From Companilactobacillus insicii (GTDB taxonomy: Bacteria; Bacillota; Bacilli; Lactobacillales; Lactobacillaceae): a stretch of DNA of 64,000 nt. The notes beneath the pieces are model-generated. The model saw nothing but the letters and a program-made list of their open reading frames with translations. It was not told where the DNA came from and made no database searches. Position numbers and translations under genes: made by a program. Of the stretch, positions 18,401-29,666 are shown one piece after another; the stretch's first letter is position 1; the number at the start of each line of letters is the position of its first letter. The stretch lies in contig NZ_RHNU01000005.1 of NCBI RefSeq assembly GCF_003946015.1, positions 1 through 64,000 on the forward strand, read 5' to 3'.

Positions 18401-18516
18401 CAAACGAGTTACACAATGCAACTTTCTCCGCCTACTGATTACATTTATATGAATAGAACATCATATAAATGTAATCGAGTAGTGCTCGAAAGTTAACCGC
18501 ATTGTTTCACTCTCTC
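18401..18516 (-). repeat. Intergenic hairpin repeat, copy A (ruvB-queA junction)
   Basis: This is one of five related elements in the window. Read on the minus strand it starts GAGAGTGAAACAATGC and ends GTAACTCGTTTG. Nested stems are ACAATGC (18413-18419) with GCATTGT (18499-18505), AACTTTC with GAAAGTT, CTACT with AGTAG, and a 15-bp arm GATTACATTTATATG with CATATAAATGTAATC. The ruvB TGA stop lies inside its conserved end. The 16-base TCACTCTCTCTTTTCA occurs on both sides (18388 and 18509 onward). Confidence 0.85.
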
Positions 18517-19526
18517 TTTTCAGGGTACGTATATCCTAAATGTTCATATCCTTTTTTAGTTACAATACGACCTCTTGCAGTACGCTTCAAAAATCCTTTT
18601 TGCATCAAATAAGGTTCATATACTGACTCAATTGTTTCTTGATCTTCACCAATATTAGCGGCAATAACTTTAATACCTAATGGACCACCACCGTATAGTT
18701 CAATCATCATTGATAAAATACGACGATCTAATCTGTCCAATCCAGCATCATCAACTTGTAACTGATTTAATGCTGATTCAGCAATATCATAGTCTATCAT
18801 ATCTTTGCCTGCTACTTGGGCAAAATCACGAACACGCTTTAATAATCTATTGGCAATTCTAGGAGTCCCACGTGAGCGGCGTGCTATTTCATGGGCACCT
18901 TCCTCATCAACATTTATCTTTAAAACTCCAGCGGTTCTAAAAACGATCTTGGATAATTCCTCTTCAGAATAATACTCCATATGAATATCAATTCCAAATC
19001 GATCACGAAGTGGTGCCGATAACTTACCCGATGTAGTCGTTGCTCCAATCAATGTGTAAGGAACTAACTCATGGTGTAATGATCTAGACTCGGTCCCTTG
19101 ACCAACAATGATATCAATATAAAAATCCTCCATTGCTGAATAAAGAACTTCTTCAATTGCTCGAGGCATACGATGTATTTCATCAATGAACAATACATCA
19201 CCTGGTTCTAATTCATCTAAAACTGCAACCAAATCTCCAGACTTTTCAATCGAAGGTCCAGTAGTTGTATGAATATTTACTCCCATTTCATTGGCAATAA
19301 TCATAGCTAAAGTTGTTTTACCAAGCCCCGGAGGTCCATAAAGTAACACATGATCTAGTGTTTGTTGACGTTGTTTGGCAGCTTTAATATAAACTTCCAA
19401 TTCTTTTTTTGCTTTTTCTTGTCCCAAATATTGATCAAATGTCTTAGGACGTATAGTTTGTTCGGCCATATCTTCCGCCTCATCTAAAGCATCAGCATCA
19501 GTTAAACGATCATTATCATTTTCCAT
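18507..19526 (-). CDS. ruvB: Holliday junction branch migration DNA helicase RuvB
   Basis: This AAA+ motor drives Holliday junction branch migration with RuvA. The 339-residue protein shows [15 protein letters not shown], Walker [12 protein letters not shown] (about residue 65), Walker B DEIHRM, sensor [18 protein letters not shown], the arginine-finger region [15 protein letters not shown], and a winged-helix C-terminus ([16 protein letters not shown]). It lies directly downstream of ruvA with a good AAGGAGG site. The last codons (EKRE-stop) run into repeat copy A. Confidence 0.97.
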   Translation of the reverse strand: MENDNDRLTDADALDEAEDMAEQTIRPKTFDQYLGQEKAKKELEVYIKAAKQRQQTLDHVLLYGPPGLGKTTLAMIIANEMGVNIHTTTGPSIEKSGDLVAVLDELEPGDVLFIDEIHRMPRAIEEVLYSAMEDFYIDIIVGQGTESRSLHHELVPYTLIGATTTSGKLSAPLRDRFGIDIHMEYYSEEELSKIVFRTAGVLKINVDEEGAHEIARRSRGTPRIANRLLKRVRDFAQVAGKDMIDYDIAESALNQLQVDDAGLDRLDRRILSMMIELYGGGPLGIKVIAANIGEDQETIESVYEPYLMQKGFLKRTARGRIVTKKGYEHLGYTYPEKRE

Positions 19527-19541
19527 TGACTAACCTCCTTA

Positions 19542-20132
19542 TTACTTCGTTAATAATCTAAGTCCAGCACGTAAATATGCATCTGCTGTATCTAAGTTTT
19601 CTTTTTGTAGTTTTGGTTTAATTCGCCCAATATCTCTAGCGGTATAGCCTAATGATTCTAACGCTAACATTCCATCTTCTAATTCTTGATTGCCTGAACT
19701 CAATGGCGTTGGATCTTCTCCAAGAACCATTTGTCCCTGAGCTGACATTTTACCACCGAGATCAAGAATAATTTGTTGCGCCGTTTTCTTACCGATCTTA
19801 GGAAATCTAGTCAAAAACTTAACATCATTATTCTCAATAGCTGTAATCAATCCATTCAAATCTTGTCCAGCTAAGATAGCCAATGCACTCTTAGGTCCAA
19901 TACCTGAAACGCTAATCAAATGTAGGAAAATTCGTTTTTCATTAATATCATAGAAACCATACAATGCCTGCTCATTGTCACGAACAATTTGTTCAACATA
20001 AACTTTGGCATTCTCATTTTGTTGATAACGATAAGGATTAGCAACTTGAACTTTGTATCCAACACCATTTACATCTACTACGACATATGTTGGATCAATA
20101 TACGTAATTACTCCATTTAAATATTCAAACAT
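19542..20132 (-). CDS. ruvA: Holliday junction branch migration protein RuvA
   Basis: RuvA tetramers bind four-way junctions and load RuvB. The protein has 196 residues: an N-terminal OB fold (MFEYLNGVITYIDPTYVVVD), two helix-hairpin-helix motifs (SVSGIGPKSALAIL and FPKIGKKTAQQIILDL), and a C-terminal RuvB-contacting domain (LESLGYTARDI). It starts two bases after mutL, whose terminal codons GAGAGTGAA could serve as a weak ribosome site. Translation is probably coupled to mutL. Confidence 0.96.
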   Translation of the reverse strand: MFEYLNGVITYIDPTYVVVDVNGVGYKVQVANPYRYQQNENAKVYVEQIVRDNEQALYGFYDINEKRIFLHLISVSGIGPKSALAILAGQDLNGLITAIENNDVKFLTRFPKIGKKTAQQIILDLGGKMSAQGQMVLGEDPTPLSSGNQELEDGMLALESLGYTARDIGRIKPKLQKENLDTADAYLRAGLRLLTK

Positions 20133-20134
20133 AT

Positions 20135-22069
20135 TTATTCACTCTCTCTAGTGTCATGAGGATCTTGAATTCGCTTGAACATTTTCTCAAGATCTTTGTT
20201 ACTAAATTCTACCAATACTGGTCGTCCATGTGGACAATTATATGGATTTTCTGCTTTAGTCAAATTCTTTAATAATGAAATTGCCTGTACTTCATCCAAA
20301 TGATGATTGGCTTTGATTGCCCTCTTACAACTCATCATAATTGCATTTTTTTCACGAAACGCAGCTACACTGATCTTTGAATCATTCAAAACGTAATCAA
20401 TCATCTCGCGAATAGTCGACTCTTCCTGACCTGGAACAAACCAAGTGGGATGTGTATTAACGACAAAACTATTCTGACCGAAGTCTTCTAAGTATAGACC
20501 TATACTCTCAAGTATGTCCTTCTTATCACGTATCAAAATACTTTCGGAATTTGGATAATCCAATACAATAGTAACTAATAATCTTTGTTGATCATTTGAA
20601 ACCTTACCAATTTCTTTACGATAATACTCATAGTTAACGCGCTCTTGAGCAGCATGCTGATCAACCAAATAAAAGCCATCTGGACTTTCAGCAACCAAAT
20701 AGGTTCCGTGAATTTGCCCAATATACCTTAAATCTGGAAATCCAGAATCACTGCCTGACTGTTCATCATTTGAATCTTCAGCCATTACCTTAACTTCTTT
20801 TTCCTGCTTCATCCGATTATCCCACGATTTAAGATGTTCTGGATCATCAAATATAGGAGTACTCAATAATTGCTTATCTGGCTTTTCCACCTGTGGATTA
20901 GTTTCAACTTCAGCTTTTTTTGCTTCCGGCAAACTACCAGGAAGTTTTGTTGGCAATGGTTCAGAGATTTTATTCATCAATGATAAGTCATCAAAACTTA
21001 TTTGTTCAGATTTATAACTGATTTTCGGTTTCTGATCAGTCGTTGTTTTACGATTTAAATTTTTCACAGCATCAGGAATCAAATTCTGTGTAGATAATTT
21101 ATCCTTAATACCCTCACTGATTAAATCAGCAATATGACCTTCATTGGTTAATCGAACTTCCTGTTTAGTTGGGTGAACATTAATATCAACCAAACTTGGA
21201 TCTAATCCAATATCTATCACCGCAATCGGAAATCTACCAACCATCAATTTAGAGCCATAACCACGAATCACGGCATTAGCTAGTTGATAATTCCTAATGT
21301 ATCGTCCATTCAATATTAATGAAATGTACGAACGATTTGAACGAGTTGTGTCAGGTTTAGAAAAGTATCCTTTAATAGTGTAGTCTTCATCAGAATTCTC
21401 AAATTCCATCATATGACTGGCAATGGTTCTCCCATAAATACCAGCTATAGTTTGCTGCAAATTACTATTACCTGAGGTCCAGACAATATCTTTTCCTTCA
21501 TGGATAAGTCTAAAGGATATCTCTGGATGTCCCATTGCTAAGCGATCCACAATATCTACTATCTTATTAAGTTCTGTGTGCAAAGATTTAACATACTTCA
21601 ATCTTGCTGGTGTATTAAAAAATAAATCCTCAACTGTAATAGTTGTTCCAACCGAACGAGCGTGTGTTTCTTTGTTCAACAAAGTATTACCGGCAAATTC
21701 AGCCCTAACAGCAGATTTTCCATCTGTACTTGTAACAACCGTTAACTTAGAAACTGAGGCTATACTTGCCAGAGCTTCACCACGAAATCCCAAAGTTTTG
21801 ACATTAAATAAATCATGATCGGTAGAAATCTTACTGGTGGTGTGAGGTTGAAAGGCAATTTCCACATCATCAGCCGCTATACCAATTCCATTATCATTGA
21901 TTTCAATTGATTTAAGACCAGCTTGCTTAACAGTTATCAAAACCTGCGTTGCTTGAGCATCAATAGAGTTTTCAACTAACTCTTTAACAACTGACGCTGG
22001 ACGTTCAATAACTTCACCAGCGGCAATTTGATTGCTCAATTCAACCGGCAGTTCATGAATCAACCCCAA
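20135..22069 (-). CDS. mutL: DNA mismatch repair protein MutL
   Basis: MutL is the endonuclease/matchmaker of mismatch repair. The 644-residue protein has the GHKL ATPase motifs (ELVENSIDA, DNGIGI, GFRGEALASIASV) and the transducer domain with NVHPTKQEVRL. A variable linker lies at about 330-455. The C-terminal domain carries the metal-binding motif DQHAAQERVNYEYY and CPHGRP, marking it as a nicking endonuclease-type MutL. I chose a TTG start at 22069 because AAGGTGG lies five bases upstream. The in-frame GTG at 22078 is inside that site. It follows mutS in an operon. Confidence 0.96.
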   Translation of the reverse strand: MGLIHELPVELSNQIAAGEVIERPASVVKELVENSIDAQATQVLITVKQAGLKSIEINDNGIGIAADDVEIAFQPHTTSKISTDHDLFNVKTLGFRGEALASIASVSKLTVVTSTDGKSAVRAEFAGNTLLNKETHARSVGTTITVEDLFFNTPARLKYVKSLHTELNKIVDIVDRLAMGHPEISFRLIHEGKDIVWTSGNSNLQQTIAGIYGRTIASHMMEFENSDEDYTIKGYFSKPDTTRSNRSYISLILNGRYIRNYQLANAVIRGYGSKLMVGRFPIAVIDIGLDPSLVDINVHPTKQEVRLTNEGHIADLISEGIKDKLSTQNLIPDAVKNLNRKTTTDQKPKISYKSEQISFDDLSLMNKISEPLPTKLPGSLPEAKKAEVETNPQVEKPDKQLLSTPIFDDPEHLKSWDNRMKQEKEVKVMAEDSNDEQSGSDSGFPDLRYIGQIHGTYLVAESPDGFYLVDQHAAQERVNYEYYRKEIGKVSNDQQRLLVTIVLDYPNSESILIRDKKDILESIGLYLEDFGQNSFVVNTHPTWFVPGQEESTIREMIDYVLNDSKISVAAFREKNAIMMSCKRAIKANHHLDEVQAISLLKNLTKAENPYNCPHGRPVLVEFSNKDLEKMFKRIQDPHDTRESE

Positions 22070-22084
22070 CTTTTCCACCTTCTT

Positions 22085-24721
22085 TTATTTAAGTTCTTTT
22101 TGCCACTTGTATAACAGATTGATAGCATCAATCGGTGTGACACTCATTAAATCTTGATTTTGTAATTCATCAACAACTTTTTTCTCGCCCTTATTCAACT
22201 TAGCTTTTGGCTTTACATCCAACTCTGGGAAAAGCGAAAGTTGTGAATCTGATGTCGGTTCACTTATTTTCTCAGTCTCACTAGATTCTTCAACTAACTT
22301 AGGCTTCACTTCTTCTTTTACATTGTCTTCAACTTTAATGCCCTTTGGTGCTGTGTCTTCTAGACTACTCAAGATAGTATCAGCTCGACTTAATACTTCA
22401 TCCGGCAATCCAGCTAATTTAGCTACATGAATACCATATGACTTATCCGCAGGTCCGGGTAAAACCTTGTGCAAAAACACTAATGTTCCGTTCTCTTCTG
22501 AAGCATCTACATGGACATTTTTAACCCCTGGCAATTGACCTTCAAGTTCCGTCAACTCGTGATAATGAGTCGAGAACATCGTCATAGCTTTAACATTCTT
22601 GTCAATATACTCAATGATTGCCTGAGCAAGTGCCATACCATCATAAGTAGCAGTACCTCTTCCAATTTCATCGAAGATTATCAAACTATTCTTAGTAGCA
22701 TTCTTCAAGGCATCATTAGCCTCACGCATTTCGACCATGAATGTACTATCTCCAGAAATCAAATCATCTGCCGCACCAATCCGCGTAAAGATATGATCAA
22801 AGATTGGCATTCTAGCGGACTCGGCTGGAACAAAGCATCCCATTTGCGCCATGATGACCGTCAGTGCCATTTGACGCATATAGGTACTCTTACCTGACAT
22901 ATTGGGACCAGTTATCAACAGGATATCGGTTTTACTGTCGAAAGTTACGTTATTTGGAATATAACTATTGTTGCTAAGGACTTTTTCCACAACTGGATGA
23001 CGTCCATTAATTATTTTTAAATCATGCTCATCAATAAATTCTGGTGCAACGTAATGATAAGTCTCACTGACAACTGCAAAACTCTGCAAGACATCCAATT
23101 GTGACAAGATATTAGCCAAAGATTGAAGGCGCCTAATTTGCTCTTTAACTGATTTTCTTATATCAGCAAACAGTTGATGTTCCAACGCTTGTGATTTATC
23201 CTCAGCCTCTAAAATTAATGTTTCTTTTTCTTTTAATTCAGGTGTGATGTACCTTTCAGCATTGGTTAAAGTTTGCTTTCTTTGATAACGACCTTCTGGA
23301 ACCTTATCAATATTTGATTTAGTAACTTCAATATAGTAACCAAAGACCTTGTTATAGCCAATCTTTAAGTTGCTAATGCCAGTTACTTCTTGCTCTTGAG
23401 CACGCAATTCTGCTATCCATTTTTTACCATTTTTAGATGCATCAATGTACTTATCAAGTTGCTCATTATAACCTTCCTTAATAAGTCCACCACCAGTAGT
23501 AGAGATTGGTGGTTCATCTACAATTGCTTCTTCAATTAGTTTACGAACATCACTAACATCGTCAATTTGTTCAATATAAGCATCTAAGTCGTAATCACCA
23601 ATATCCAAAAGTATTTCTTTGATCTTTGGAACTTGTTCAAGGGATGTCTTCAATTGAATCAAGTCACGACCATTTACAGTACCGTATGCAACACGTCCTG
23701 CTAAACGTTCCAAATCGTAAACTTTTGTTAAATAGTCCTGAAATGATGAACGCTGGAAATAATTATCCAAAAAAACTTGGACAATGTGTTGACGTTTTTC
23801 TAGTTCATTTTGATTTAACAATGGCCTTGCCAACCACTGTTTTAATAAACGTCCACCCATTGCGGTCTTGGTTTCATCAAGCAACCACAAAAGTGTTCCT
23901 GATTTTTTATTAGTTCGCAAATTTTTGAACAATTCCAAATTACTCTGAGCTGTATGATCCATTGATAAATAAGCTGTTGTCTTATATGTTTCAGCAGCTT
24001 TTAAATGATCCAACGAACGCATTTGTGTTTCCATTAAATAACTAATCAGCGTTTTAACAGTATTCACTTGTAATTCTTCAGTTATCTGGCTGTAATCAAA
24101 TGCAAAGTTATCATCAATACCGTCAATAGTGGATACTAAGATTCCAATTCTTTTAATCGGATCCAAATATTTTTGTGGAAAATTAGTATCAACGACTGTT
24201 TCCTTAGTATTCAAATTTTGCAGTTCATTAATCAAGTCCATTGAGTTATCCACCGATGTCACCTTGACTTCACCAGTTGATAAATCAGCATAGGCTAATC
24301 CAAAGCGATTTTTTTGGTGACTAATCGCCGTAATATAGTTATTCTCAGTAGCTTGATTAGCCGACTCATCCATAATCGTACCAGGTGTGACAACACGTGT
24401 AATTCCACGCTTTACCATGCCCTCTGCAAGTTTTGGATCTTCCAGCTGATCACAAATGGCGACCTTGTATCCTTTATCCACAAGTGTATCAATATACCCT
24501 TGAATAGCACGATGAGGAACTCCACACATTGGTATATCCTCATCTGCTTTTTTGTTTCTTGATGTCAATGTCAGTTCTAGTATTTGAGAACCCTTAATTG
24601 CATCGTCATAGAACATTTCATAGAAGTCACCAACGCGATACAACAAAAAAGCATCTGGATATTCTTTCTTCATATCCAGATATTGCTGCATCATAGGTGT
24701 TTCTTTAGTTTTTTGTGGCAT
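22085..24721 (-). CDS. mutS: DNA mismatch repair protein MutS
   Basis: MutS recognises mismatches. It has 878 residues. The N-terminal mismatch-binding motif is GDFYEMF (about residue 37-43), with the conserved Phe and Glu. The connector, lever and clamp domains follow. The ATPase contains [13 protein letters not shown] (about 617), Walker [16 protein letters not shown], and STHYHELT. A charged tail at about 800-860 precedes a helix-turn-helix end ([21 protein letters not shown]), the tetramer/beta-clamp region. GGAGG precedes the ATG. It is first of the mutS-mutL-ruvA-ruvB set, with ymdB upstream. Confidence 0.97.
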   Translation of the reverse strand: MPQKTKETPMMQQYLDMKKEYPDAFLLYRVGDFYEMFYDDAIKGSQILELTLTSRNKKADEDIPMCGVPHRAIQGYIDTLVDKGYKVAICDQLEDPKLAEGMVKRGITRVVTPGTIMDESANQATENNYITAISHQKNRFGLAYADLSTGEVKVTSVDNSMDLINELQNLNTKETVVDTNFPQKYLDPIKRIGILVSTIDGIDDNFAFDYSQITEELQVNTVKTLISYLMETQMRSLDHLKAAETYKTTAYLSMDHTAQSNLELFKNLRTNKKSGTLLWLLDETKTAMGGRLLKQWLARPLLNQNELEKRQHIVQVFLDNYFQRSSFQDYLTKVYDLERLAGRVAYGTVNGRDLIQLKTSLEQVPKIKEILLDIGDYDLDAYIEQIDDVSDVRKLIEEAIVDEPPISTTGGGLIKEGYNEQLDKYIDASKNGKKWIAELRAQEQEVTGISNLKIGYNKVFGYYIEVTKSNIDKVPEGRYQRKQTLTNAERYITPELKEKETLILEAEDKSQALEHQLFADIRKSVKEQIRRLQSLANILSQLDVLQSFAVVSETYHYVAPEFIDEHDLKIINGRHPVVEKVLSNNSYIPNNVTFDSKTDILLITGPNMSGKSTYMRQMALTVIMAQMGCFVPAESARMPIFDHIFTRIGAADDLISGDSTFMVEMREANDALKNATKNSLIIFDEIGRGTATYDGMALAQAIIEYIDKNVKAMTMFSTHYHELTELEGQLPGVKNVHVDASEENGTLVFLHKVLPGPADKSYGIHVAKLAGLPDEVLSRADTILSSLEDTAPKGIKVEDNVKEEVKPKLVEESSETEKISEPTSDSQLSLFPELDVKPKAKLNKGEKKVVDELQNQDLMSVTPIDAINLLYKWQKELK

Positions 24722-24749
24722 GAATTTCCTCCACCAGTTTGTAATTAAA

Positions 24750-25556
24750 TTAAAAAGTTAAAAAGCTCTGATTATCAGGACTTATAACATAATTTTTGAT
24801 ACTGCGTGCATAATTTGTTTGATCATTAATATCAATTACACAGAAGCCAATTTGCATACGTCCGTCTTCATCAACATCAAATTTCGTAGGACGTTGAGTT
24901 AAGAACCGAGTAATTATAGGCTCATCTTTAACACCCAAAATACCATCGTAAGATCCAGTCATTCCAACATCAGTTAAATAAGCTGTCTTTTTATCAAAGA
25001 TACGAGCGTCATTAGTTTGAACATGCGTATGAGTACCAACGACAGCCGCAACTTTACCAGTTAAATATTTAGCGGTAGCAATCTTTTCACTAGTAGTTTC
25101 AGCATGAAAATCAACAAACTTAATTGCATCCTTATCCAGTGTTGGTAACAACTTGTCAAAGGCCAAAAATGGATTATCTAATGGCTGCATTAATGCGGTT
25201 CCTTGCATATTTATAATATAGACCTTTTTTTGATTGACCTTTTTTTCGATAACTCCACGTCCTGGAACATTATCACCAGAGAAGTTATATGGACGTAAGA
25301 TATTTTTCTTGGGATCATCTATAAAATCTAACACTTCTCGCTTATCCCAAATATGATTTCCGCCAGAAACAACCTCTGCCCCAGCCACTTGAATCCTTTG
25401 GTAGTCGTCAACTTTGATTCCTTTACCACCATTGGCATTTTCACCATTCACAATCGTCAACTGTGGTTTAACCTTCTGCTTAATTTTAGGCAAATAAGTC
25501 TCCACAGTTTTTAGCCCTATGTTGCCGACGACATCTCCAACGAAAAGTATTTTCAT
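24750..25556 (-). CDS. ymdB: YmdB family metallophosphoesterase
   Basis: This calcineurin-like phosphodiesterase has about 268 residues. Bacillus YmdB hydrolyses 2',3'-cyclic nucleotides (and cAMP in vitro) and affects late adaptive gene expression. Metal-binding motifs are FVGDVVGN (start), [31 protein letters not shown] and GTHTHVQT, all intact. The ATG at 25556 (MKILFVGD) matches the family start. A GGGGGAA site lies about ten bases upstream, and a six-residue longer start is possible. The position upstream of mutS is conserved in Firmicutes. Confidence 0.9.
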   Translation of the reverse strand: MKILFVGDVVGNIGLKTVETYLPKIKQKVKPQLTIVNGENANGGKGIKVDDYQRIQVAGAEVVSGGNHIWDKREVLDFIDDPKKNILRPYNFSGDNVPGRGVIEKKVNQKKVYIINMQGTALMQPLDNPFLAFDKLLPTLDKDAIKFVDFHAETTSEKIATAKYLTGKVAAVVGTHTHVQTNDARIFDKKTAYLTDVGMTGSYDGILGVKDEPIITRFLTQRPTKFDVDEDGRMQIGFCVIDINDQTNYARSIKNYVISPDNQSFLTF

Positions 25557-25636
25557 TATATAGAATTCCCCCATCTTTACCTATGATATTGTATCAATAT
25601 TGATCCAATTAAAAAAGAGAGTGTACTTATCCAAAG

Positions 25637-25666
25637 AAAAAACACTTCTAAGTTTTTTAGAAGTGT
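25637..25666 (-). terminator. Terminator after the DUF554 pseudogene
   Basis: ACACTTCT / AGAAGTGT stem with a 9-base loop, ending in TTTTTTC on the minus strand. Confidence 0.8.
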
Positions 25667-25684
25667 CAGAAATCAATATTATAC

Positions 25685-26360
25685 CTAAAATAATTGTAAT
25701 AATGGAACAACGATTATTGGAATCAACAAAGACGGTAATAAATTCAAAACGCTGATTTTTTTTATCTCTAACAATCCTAATCCAGATGCCAAAATCAAAA
25801 TACCACCAACAATAGTCAATTCATTAATCATACTAGTATTAATAGAACCTTGCAGCAAAAAGGCAATCGCATAAATACTTCCTTGCCACGCAAAAACAGC
25901 AATGGCAGCCAGTGCGATACCTAATCCAAACGTTGATGCTAATACTATAGAAGTAATTCCGTCCAATCCCATTAGTAAATAAGAACGTATAATCATGTTT
26001 CAATGCAGCCTCAATTGGTCCCAAGATTGATAATGATCCTATGCAGTACAAAAGTATCGCTGTTGCTAATCCCTCTGCTAAATCTCCACCTGAAAATTTA
26101 CCGACTAGACTATCAAATCTTGCTTGCAAGTTTACCCATTGTCCAAACAATCCTCCAACTGCTAAGCTCACTATGAACAAAACTGGATACTTGCTATTAG
26201 GCATATGCGCAACCACAGCATTGATACCAATCACCATAGCTGCCAGGCCCAATCCCTGTGTAAGAATTTTTTGAAACTCTGGTTTGATTCCTTTATGCAA
26301 AAACCGGCCAATAATGCTGCCAACTAGAATCATTGTTACATTAAAAAAAGTTCCGATCAT
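25685..26360 (-). pseudogene. DUF554 family membrane protein, disrupted by a frameshift
   Basis: Two overlapping frames together encode one DUF554 (YqgA-like) membrane protein. The upstream part starts MIGTFFNVTMILVGSIIG at 26360 and runs through LGPIEAALKHDYTFLFT. The downstream part continues MGLDGITSIVLASTFG and ends at 25685. Near 25973 the frame changes between the ACT (Thr) and ATG codons. Judged by the family, either two bases are lost or one is gained. There is no long homopolymer at the site, so simple slippage is not the obvious cause. As read, translation would leave the family sequence and stop at 25839. It may be a true pseudogene or a sequence error. Confidence 0.82.
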
Positions 26361-26435
26361 AGTGCCATTTCCCCTCATATAAAAAATTCGATAGTTTAAA
26401 TATAAACTCTCTAGTAACTGGAGGGTCAATATAAT

Positions 26436-27245
26436 TTATCTTACTGGTACTCTTATCTCAGTTACGTATTTAGAATAATCATTGGTTATACCATAATCAA
26501 TTAGAGCTGTTTCAACAGCATCACCAGTGATCGTCAATAAATGATCTTCACAGAATTGAATCAATTGTTTATAAGAATCTGCCGCATTTTCATGTGTTCC
26601 ATGGAATCTAATTCTCAAATAGGAACCCTCAGGTAAAATTGCCGTTGCTTCACCTTCATCCCCAGCTTCTAAGATCAAAAGTATGCCGTTGTATCGATCA
26701 AATGAATTATTCATCAAATTATTATAGCTCATAGACAATGCAATTTTTCCTAGAAATATTAATTTATCCATATCATATCGTTGCCTCATAGCTGTAAGAG
26801 GTAACTCAATATCCTCACCAAGTTGATAATCTTGGCGTAAATTAATTACAGGTATTTTAGGCAAATTTACTAATTCAACTTTATTAAGAATCGCTTTTTC
26901 AGCACTTTCAACTTGCGCTAATCTTGTGCTAATTCGTTTATTGACTGATTGTAGTGTCTGTATTTGTTGATCAACTCTTATTTGTTGTTCTCTTAACAGC
27001 TTTTCTAGTGTTGAAATATCTCTCGCATCAAAAAAATTCTTGATGGATTCAATGGATAAATTCAACGCTCGAAAATACTTAATAACATTCAATCGTTCAA
27101 ATTGTTCTGTGGAGTAATAACGATAATTAGTCTCTGAGTCAACTTTTGCTGGCTTTAATAAGCCAATCTCATCGTAATAACGTAATGTTGGCACTTTGAT
27201 ATTGAATAGTTTCGACAGTTGACCAATTGTAAATAGTTGATTCAT
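26436..27245 (-). CDS. MerR family transcriptional regulator with GyrI-like effector domain
   Basis: This 269-residue regulator resembles BmrR/BltR. The N-terminal winged helix is typical MerR (FTIGQLSKLFNIKVPTLRYY, then DEIGLLKPAKVD and YRYYSTEQF). A dimerisation coiled coil lies at about 75-115. The C-terminal 150 residues form a GyrI/effector-binding-like domain (AILPEGSYLRIRFHGTH, YGITNDYSKYVTEIRVPV). No cysteine cluster for metal sensing is seen, so a small organic ligand is more likely. The target is unknown; no transporter is adjacent in an obvious divergent pair. GGTGG precedes the ATG. Confidence 0.85.
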   Translation of the reverse strand: MNQLFTIGQLSKLFNIKVPTLRYYDEIGLLKPAKVDSETNYRYYSTEQFERLNVIKYFRALNLSIESIKNFFDARDISTLEKLLREQQIRVDQQIQTLQSVNKRISTRLAQVESAEKAILNKVELVNLPKIPVINLRQDYQLGEDIELPLTAMRQRYDMDKLIFLGKIALSMSYNNLMNNSFDRYNGILLILEAGDEGEATAILPEGSYLRIRFHGTHENAADSYKQLIQFCEDHLLTITGDAVETALIDYGITNDYSKYVTEIRVPVR

Positions 27246-27284
27246 GTTATTAACACCACCTTATCTTTCAATTTTATCATAGAC

Positions 27285-27327
27285 AAAAAAATGGTCATTC
27301 CTACGTTGGTGTAAGAATGACCATTTT
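27285..27327 (-). terminator. Terminator of the groES-groEL operon
   Basis: ATGGTCATTC / GAATGACCAT stem with flanking A/T runs extending it. The minus strand ends in TTTTTTTG. It lies about 230 bases after the groEL stop, beyond repeat copy B. Confidence 0.85.
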
Positions 27328-27432
27328 GGTTTTGTTTTTAAGTTATTGTCTAAGTAACTTTTATAGTAGTTTGTTTAAGTTTTTGGAGATTGGGTGTTTG
27401 AAGCGGATTGTGCAAAGTGATTTATTTTCATT

Positions 27433-27552
27433 TCGAAACGAGTTACACAAAACAACTTCTTCCGCTTACTACGGATAAGCGATGCGTCACTCCGTGACAC
27501 CTCTCTTATCCTAGGTAATGCTCGGAAGTTAAACGTTTTGTTCCACTCTCTG
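27433..27552 (-). repeat. Intergenic hairpin repeat, copy B (groEL 3' UTR)
   Basis: Copy B of the five-member family. On the minus strand it starts CAGAGAGTGGAACAAAAC and ends GTAACTCGTTTCG. The outer stem is ACAAAAC (27447-27453) with GTTTTGT (27535-27541). Inside are AACTTC..CCG with CGGAAGTT and GGATAAG with CTTATCC. The tip is GTCACTCCGTGAC. It begins nine bases past the groEL stop and lies before the operon terminator, so it should be part of the groESL mRNA. Confidence 0.85.
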
Positions 27553-27559
27553 ATTTTTT

Positions 27560-29224
<1,665 letters not shown>

Positions 29225-29245
29225 TTAACTTCTCAATTTAAATTA

Positions 29246-29533
29246 TTATTTTTCAACGATTGCCATGATATCTTTTTCGTGTAAGATTAAATAATCAGTA
29301 TCATCAAACTTAACATTTGAGCCAGCATACTTATCGAAAAGTACTTTATCGCCAACCTTAATGTGCATTGGTAATGTCTTTCCATCTTCTGTTATTGAGC
29401 CTTCACCCACAGCTACAACTTCGGCTGTTTGTGGCTTTTCTTTAGCGTTGTTAGCAAGAACAATGCCACCTACTGTCTTCTCTTCTTCTTTATCGACTGT
29501 TACAATAACTCTGTCTCCAAGTGGTTTTAACAA
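29246..29533 (-). CDS. groES: Co-chaperonin GroES
   Basis: This 95-residue lid of the GroEL chamber shows [25 protein letters not shown] (mobile loop region), [14 protein letters not shown] and [12 protein letters not shown], all conserved. GGAGGC precedes the ATG. It is the first gene of the operon. The CIRCE operator lies 37-63 bases upstream of the start. Confidence 0.98.
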   Translation of the reverse strand: MLKPLGDRVIVTVDKEEEKTVGGIVLANNAKEKPQTAEVVAVGEGSITEDGKTLPMHIKVGDKVLFDKYAGSNVKFDDTDYLILHEKDIMAIVEK

Positions 29534-29569
29534 TTTGAATGCCTCCGATGATTAATATTTATTTTTAAT

Positions 29570-29596
29570 TTAGCACTCCAAGTTCTGTTGTGCTAA
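29570..29596 (-). promoter_or_regulatory. CIRCE operator (HrcA-binding site)
   Basis: On the minus strand the sequence is TTAGCACAA, nine bases, GAGTGCTAA. The consensus is TTAGCACTC-N9-GAGTGCTAA, so one half is perfect and the other differs in its last two bases. Its place between promoter and groES fits HrcA repression of groESL that is relieved on heat shock. Confidence 0.93.
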
Positions 29597-29607
29597 TCAC
29601 ATGTTTT

Positions 29608-29635
29608 ATATTAACATTTTATTGTGAACATGCAA
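29608..29635 (-). promoter_or_regulatory. Predicted promoter of groES-groEL
   Basis: On the minus strand TTGCAT (29630-29635) and TAATAT (29608-29613) are separated by 16 bases. This places the transcription start at or just before CIRCE, the usual layout. Confidence 0.65.
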
Positions 29636-29666
29636 GTATTTACCTTTAGAAAAAATAGGAGAAATT

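Larger units (their letters stand above)
27246..27559. other. Gene-free stretch between groEL and the MerR gene
   Basis: This 314-base stretch holds the 3' untranslated region of groEL. It contains intergenic repeat copy B (27433-27552), then a strong minus-strand terminator (27285-27327), then the short promoter region of the merR-type gene. No further open frame with a ribosome site is visible. Confidence 0.7.

Noticed and set aside
20130-20150. A sixth repeat copy at the mutL-ruvA junction, because AGAGAGTGAA occurs there
   Set aside because: Only about 10 bases match and they encode the MutL C-terminus; none of the stems or the other conserved end is present.
22511-22897. Plus-strand open frame of 128 codons opposite mutS
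   Set aside because: Lies wholly within the conserved ATPase domain of mutS on the other strand; no start signal.
25839-25972. Overlapping C-terminal part of the upstream DUF554 frame as a real protein end
   Set aside because: After the frameshift the sequence loses similarity, while the other frame carries the family sequence.
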